From the NCBI GenBank assembly GCA_030619215.1, contig JAUXBV010000120.1:1-8203 (forward strand): a stretch of DNA of 8,203 nucleotides, written 5' to 3'. Of this stretch, positions 6,315-8,203 are shown in pieces. The translations under genes were made by a program, and so were the position numbers. Position 1 is the stretch's first letter. The number at the start of each line of letters is the position of its first letter. Origin of the DNA: Fibrobacterota bacterium. GTDB taxonomy: Bacteria > Fibrobacterota > Chitinivibrionia > Chitinivibrionales > JANQEN01. The notes under the pieces are model-generated. The model made no database searches and was not told the origin of the DNA. It saw only the letters and a list, made by a program, of their open reading frames with translations.

Positions 6315-7338
6315 GTTTAAAAAGGAAGATTTTGTAATTAAAAAAAAGGACGTATCACAATTCTTAAAAGGGTTGTCAGATTACACAATATATGCACCTC
6401 ATAATGAGGATGACACTATCCTTTTCAAGGCAATAGTAAATCCGGATGAAATCACCCTTCAGTTTACAAATTCCGTAAAGCCGCCAAAGCATATAGTGCT
6501 GCCGCAAACCGAAACCATGCTAAAAATTACCAGGGATAAGGAAAAGGGTTATAAAATTGACGAACCAGAATTAAAAGAAAAGAACATACTATTCGGCATA
6601 AGGCCGTGTGATGCAAAAGGCATTGCTATACTTGACAAGGTTTTTTCTGAAGATTATGAAGACCCTTATTATACAAAAAGAAGAAAGAATACAATACTAA
6701 TAGGCTTTGCATGTATTGATCCCCACAGAAACTGCTTCTGCACTTCCGTTGGAGGATCCCCTGATTCAACTGACGGGCTTGATATGCTCTGGACTGATAT
6801 TGGGGATAGGTATTATGTCAGTGTCTTAACTAAAAAAGGCATGGAACTTATAAAGAAATCCGATACCTTTTCAAAAGTAACGAGTAAAAATACCAAAGTA
6901 AAAGATCAGGTACATAAGACTGCAAATGATAAAATCTCAGAAAAATTTAATGCAGATGCGCTACCCAAGAAACTTGGAAATATGTTTGAAGATAAATACT
7001 GGGACAATATGTCTATGAAATGCCTTGGCTGCGGTAGTTGTACATACCTTTGTCCAACATGCTACTGCTTTGATATAAATGATATTGAATACCGAGATAA
7101 GGCAAAACGGGTGAGAACCTGGGATTCCTGCCAGTTTTCAAGCTATACGATTCACACCTCCGGGCATAACCCCAGACCAAATAAAGAGAACAGAATGAGA
7201 AACAGAATTTATCATAAATACAAATATCATTACGATAATTATAACGTGCTTGGATGTGTGGGCTGCGGGAGATGTATTACCTATTGCCCCGTAGATATGA
7301 ATATAAAGGCAACAATTAAAGAATTGACAAAAAGATAG
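6298..7338 (+). CDS. AsrA / sulfhydrogenase-beta / FlxB-like 4Fe-4S dicluster protein
   Basis: This soluble 346-residue protein, counted from GTG 6298, has about the length of anaerobic sulfite reductase subunit A. Members of this family (AsrA, sulfhydrogenase beta, FlxB) carry electrons between an FAD/NAD(P)H subunit and a partner redox enzyme. The family segment GIRPCDAKGIAILD (C104) is followed by C139 and CFC (C146, C148), a possible cluster site equivalent to the four-Cys set in the two FrhB-like paralogues. The ferredoxin domain has C242-C245-C248-C252P, then CYC (C255, C257) without the third Cys of the YCKEC motif, and C320-C323-C326-C330P. C278 lies between the two clusters. The gene overlaps its upstream neighbour by 17 bases and ends in TAG, one codon before the in-frame start of the next gene. 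The neighbouring AsrB-like gene makes an NAD(P)H-linked role likely. No siroheme subunit (AsrC) is visible, so sulfite reduction itself is not supported. Confidence 0.88.
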   Translation: MSSSNKFKKEDFVIKKKDVSQFLKGLSDYTIYAPHNEDDTILFKAIVNPDEITLQFTNSVKPPKHIVLPQTETMLKITRDKEKGYKIDEPELKEKNILFGIRPCDAKGIAILDKVFSEDYEDPYYTKRRKNTILIGFACIDPHRNCFCTSVGGSPDSTDGLDMLWTDIGDRYYVSVLTKKGMELIKKSDTFSKVTSKNTKVKDQVHKTANDKISEKFNADALPKKLGNMFEDKYWDNMSMKCLGCGSCTYLCPTCYCFDINDIEYRDKAKRVRTWDSCQFSSYTIHTSGHNPRPNKENRMRNRIYHKYKYHYDNYNVLGCVGCGRCITYCPVDMNIKATIKELTKR

Positions 7339-7341
7339 ATT

Positions 7342-8203
7342 ATGAATAATAATCCTTATAAACCGGAAATCGCAGTAATCGAAAAAATTCGTGAAGAGAC
7401 CACTGGCGCACGAGCGATTAAGACATTCACCGTCTCATTTCAGGACGAAAAACTCAGGAAAAATTTCACGTATAAATCCGGCCAGACAGCAATGCTCTCA
7501 GTTTTTGGAAAAGGTGAGTGCATGATCTGTATCACTTCAACGCCGACAAAAAAGGGTTTCTTGGAATTTAGTGTTATGCTTCAGGGAAAGATCACTTCGG
7601 CCCTTCATGCACTGAAGGTAGGCGATGCCATTGGCGTCCGAGGACCGTACGGAAACGATTTTCCCCTGGATAAATGGAAAGGAAAGAACCTGATATTTAT
7701 CGGCGGAGGCATCGGTCAGGCTCCTTTGCGCTCCGTATACCTGAATGCCCTGGATAACCGGAAAAACTACGGGGATATAACGCTTATCTACGGTGCAAGA
7801 AGTTCAAACGAACTCGCTTATAAAGAGGAGATGTTTGAATTTGAAAAAAGAGACGATGTAAATGCCTTTCTCTGCCTGGACTGGAAATTCGGAAAGGACG
7901 GAATAATTGACGAGGAGGCAGAAGAAGGCTGGATTAAAATAAACAGAAAAGAGCCGGCAAAAACAAAACTTAAGAAAGGAACAACACGATTTACCGGTTT
8001 TGTTCCTGAGGTGGTCATGGCAGTGAAGCCTTCACCGGAAAACGCAATAGCCATTACCTGCGGACCTCCTATTATGATCAAATATGTTGTTGCGAATCTG
8101 AAAACGCTCGGCTTTACCGATGAGCAGATATACACGACGCTGGAAATGCGCATGAAATGCGGTATCGGCAAGTGTGGGAGATGCAATATCGGCAGTATTT
8201 ATG
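7342..8203 (+). CDS. AsrB / sulfhydrogenase-gamma / FlxA-like FAD- and NAD(P)-binding reductase, 3' truncated by window
   Basis: The first 287 codons are visible and the reading frame is open to the right edge. The protein belongs to the ferredoxin-NADP+ reductase-like group that includes AsrB, sulfhydrogenase gamma, FlxA and the dihydroorotate dehydrogenase electron-transfer subunit. An N-terminal FAD-binding barrel (about 8-112) includes ICITSTP at 62-68 and RGPYGNDFP at 100-108. The NAD(P)-binding domain begins with IGGGIGQAPLR (120-130) and ends with TCGPP (239-243). The C-terminal [2Fe-2S] motif CGIGKCGRC (C273, C278, C281) is present; the fourth Cys would lie beyond the window. A lysine- and glutamate-rich stretch at about 183-218 looks longer than usual for the family. 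The start ATG is 3 bases after the upstream TAG, with no good Shine-Dalgarno, so translation is probably coupled. This subunit is the likely NAD(P)H entry or exit point of the operon's complex. NADH versus NADPH cannot be decided. Confidence 0.9.
   Translation, partial: MNNNPYKPEIAVIEKIREETTGARAIKTFTVSFQDEKLRKNFTYKSGQTAMLSVFGKGECMICITSTPTKKGFLEFSVMLQGKITSALHALKVGDAIGVRGPYGNDFPLDKWKGKNLIFIGGGIGQAPLRSVYLNALDNRKNYGDITLIYGARSSNELAYKEEMFEFEKRDDVNAFLCLDWKFGKDGIIDEEAEEGWIKINRKEPAKTKLKKGTTRFTGFVPEVVMAVKPSPENAIAITCGPPIMIKYVVANLKTLGFTDEQIYTTLEMRMKCGIGKCGRCNIGSIY

Larger units (their letters stand above)
4..8203 (+). other. Single seven-gene electron-transfer operon (extends beyond the window on the right, probably on the left)
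   Basis: All genes lie on the plus strand, with junctions of 0 bases (1104/1105), 4-base ATGA overlaps (1776-1779 and 4853-4856), an 8-base overlap (5274-5281), a 17-base overlap (6298-6314) and a 3-base gap (7339-7341). There is no room for internal promoters outside coding sequence and no terminator hairpin between genes. This compactness, and the fact that every product is a redox protein of Hdr/Flx/Asr type, supports one transcript and one multi-subunit complex. The promoter must lie left of the window. The first coding base is at position 4, so another gene may precede it. Confidence 0.85.

Noticed and set aside
6298..8203. Assimilatory or anaerobic sulfite reductase (AsrABC)
   Set aside because: The AsrA- and AsrB-like families match, but no siroheme-binding AsrC is visible and the context is Hdr/MvhD. 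A general electron-transfer role of Flx type fits better. An asrC beyond the right edge would reopen this.
1..8203. CRISPR arrays, insertion sequences, tRNAs, riboswitches, terminators
   Set aside because: Coding sequence fills the window with gaps of at most 3 bases. I saw no short direct-repeat array, transposase, inverted terminal repeats or hairpin followed by a T-run.

Overview
The window is a single, tightly packed, plus-strand run of seven genes with no untranslated gap larger than 3 bases. The last gene runs off the right edge. Every gene encodes a soluble flavin and/or iron-sulfur redox protein; I see no membrane segments, signal peptides, RNA genes, mobile elements, promoters or terminators. 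The base composition is moderately AT-rich and A-rich. The gene content points to a strictly anaerobic bacterium, for example a sulfate reducer, syntroph or acetogen-like lineage. The sequence alone does not fix the phylum.

Layout, left to right: (1) 4-1104, an FrhB/FdhB-like flavin and iron-sulfur subunit. (2) 1105-1779, an HdrC-like protein built from two tandem copies of the HdrC unit. (3) 1776-4856, a 1026-residue HdrA carrying two FAD modules. (4) 4853-5281, an MvhD-family [2Fe-2S] subunit. (5) 5274-6314, a second FrhB/FdhB-like subunit, paralogous to gene 1. (6) 6298-7338, an AsrA/sulfhydrogenase-beta-like 4Fe-4S protein. (7) 7342 to the right edge, an AsrB/sulfhydrogenase-gamma-like FAD, NAD(P) and [2Fe-2S] reductase. 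Adjacent genes abut or overlap, which implies one operon with coupled translation.

Working model (inference): gene 7 takes electrons from, or gives them to, NAD(P)H. They pass through the gene 6 and gene 5 iron-sulfur proteins and MvhD to the HdrA flavins. HdrA then splits or merges electron pairs between a low-potential partner such as ferredoxin and a higher-potential branch that leaves through the HdrC-like protein. Read right to left, the order FAD/NAD reductase, FeS protein, FeS protein, MvhD, HdrA, HdrC mirrors the known FlxABCD-HdrABC (NADH dehydrogenase/heterodisulfide reductase) order, except that no HdrB is present. HdrB is the subunit that normally carries the heterodisulfide-reducing site.

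The most notable points are the tandem HdrC with the same Cys-to-His change in both halves, the missing HdrB, the asymmetric double HdrA, three paralogous FrhB/AsrA-type subunits in one operon, and a single in-frame TAG separating genes 6 and 7. The parts belong to known families. What looks unusual is how they are combined, and the terminal electron acceptor remains unknown.
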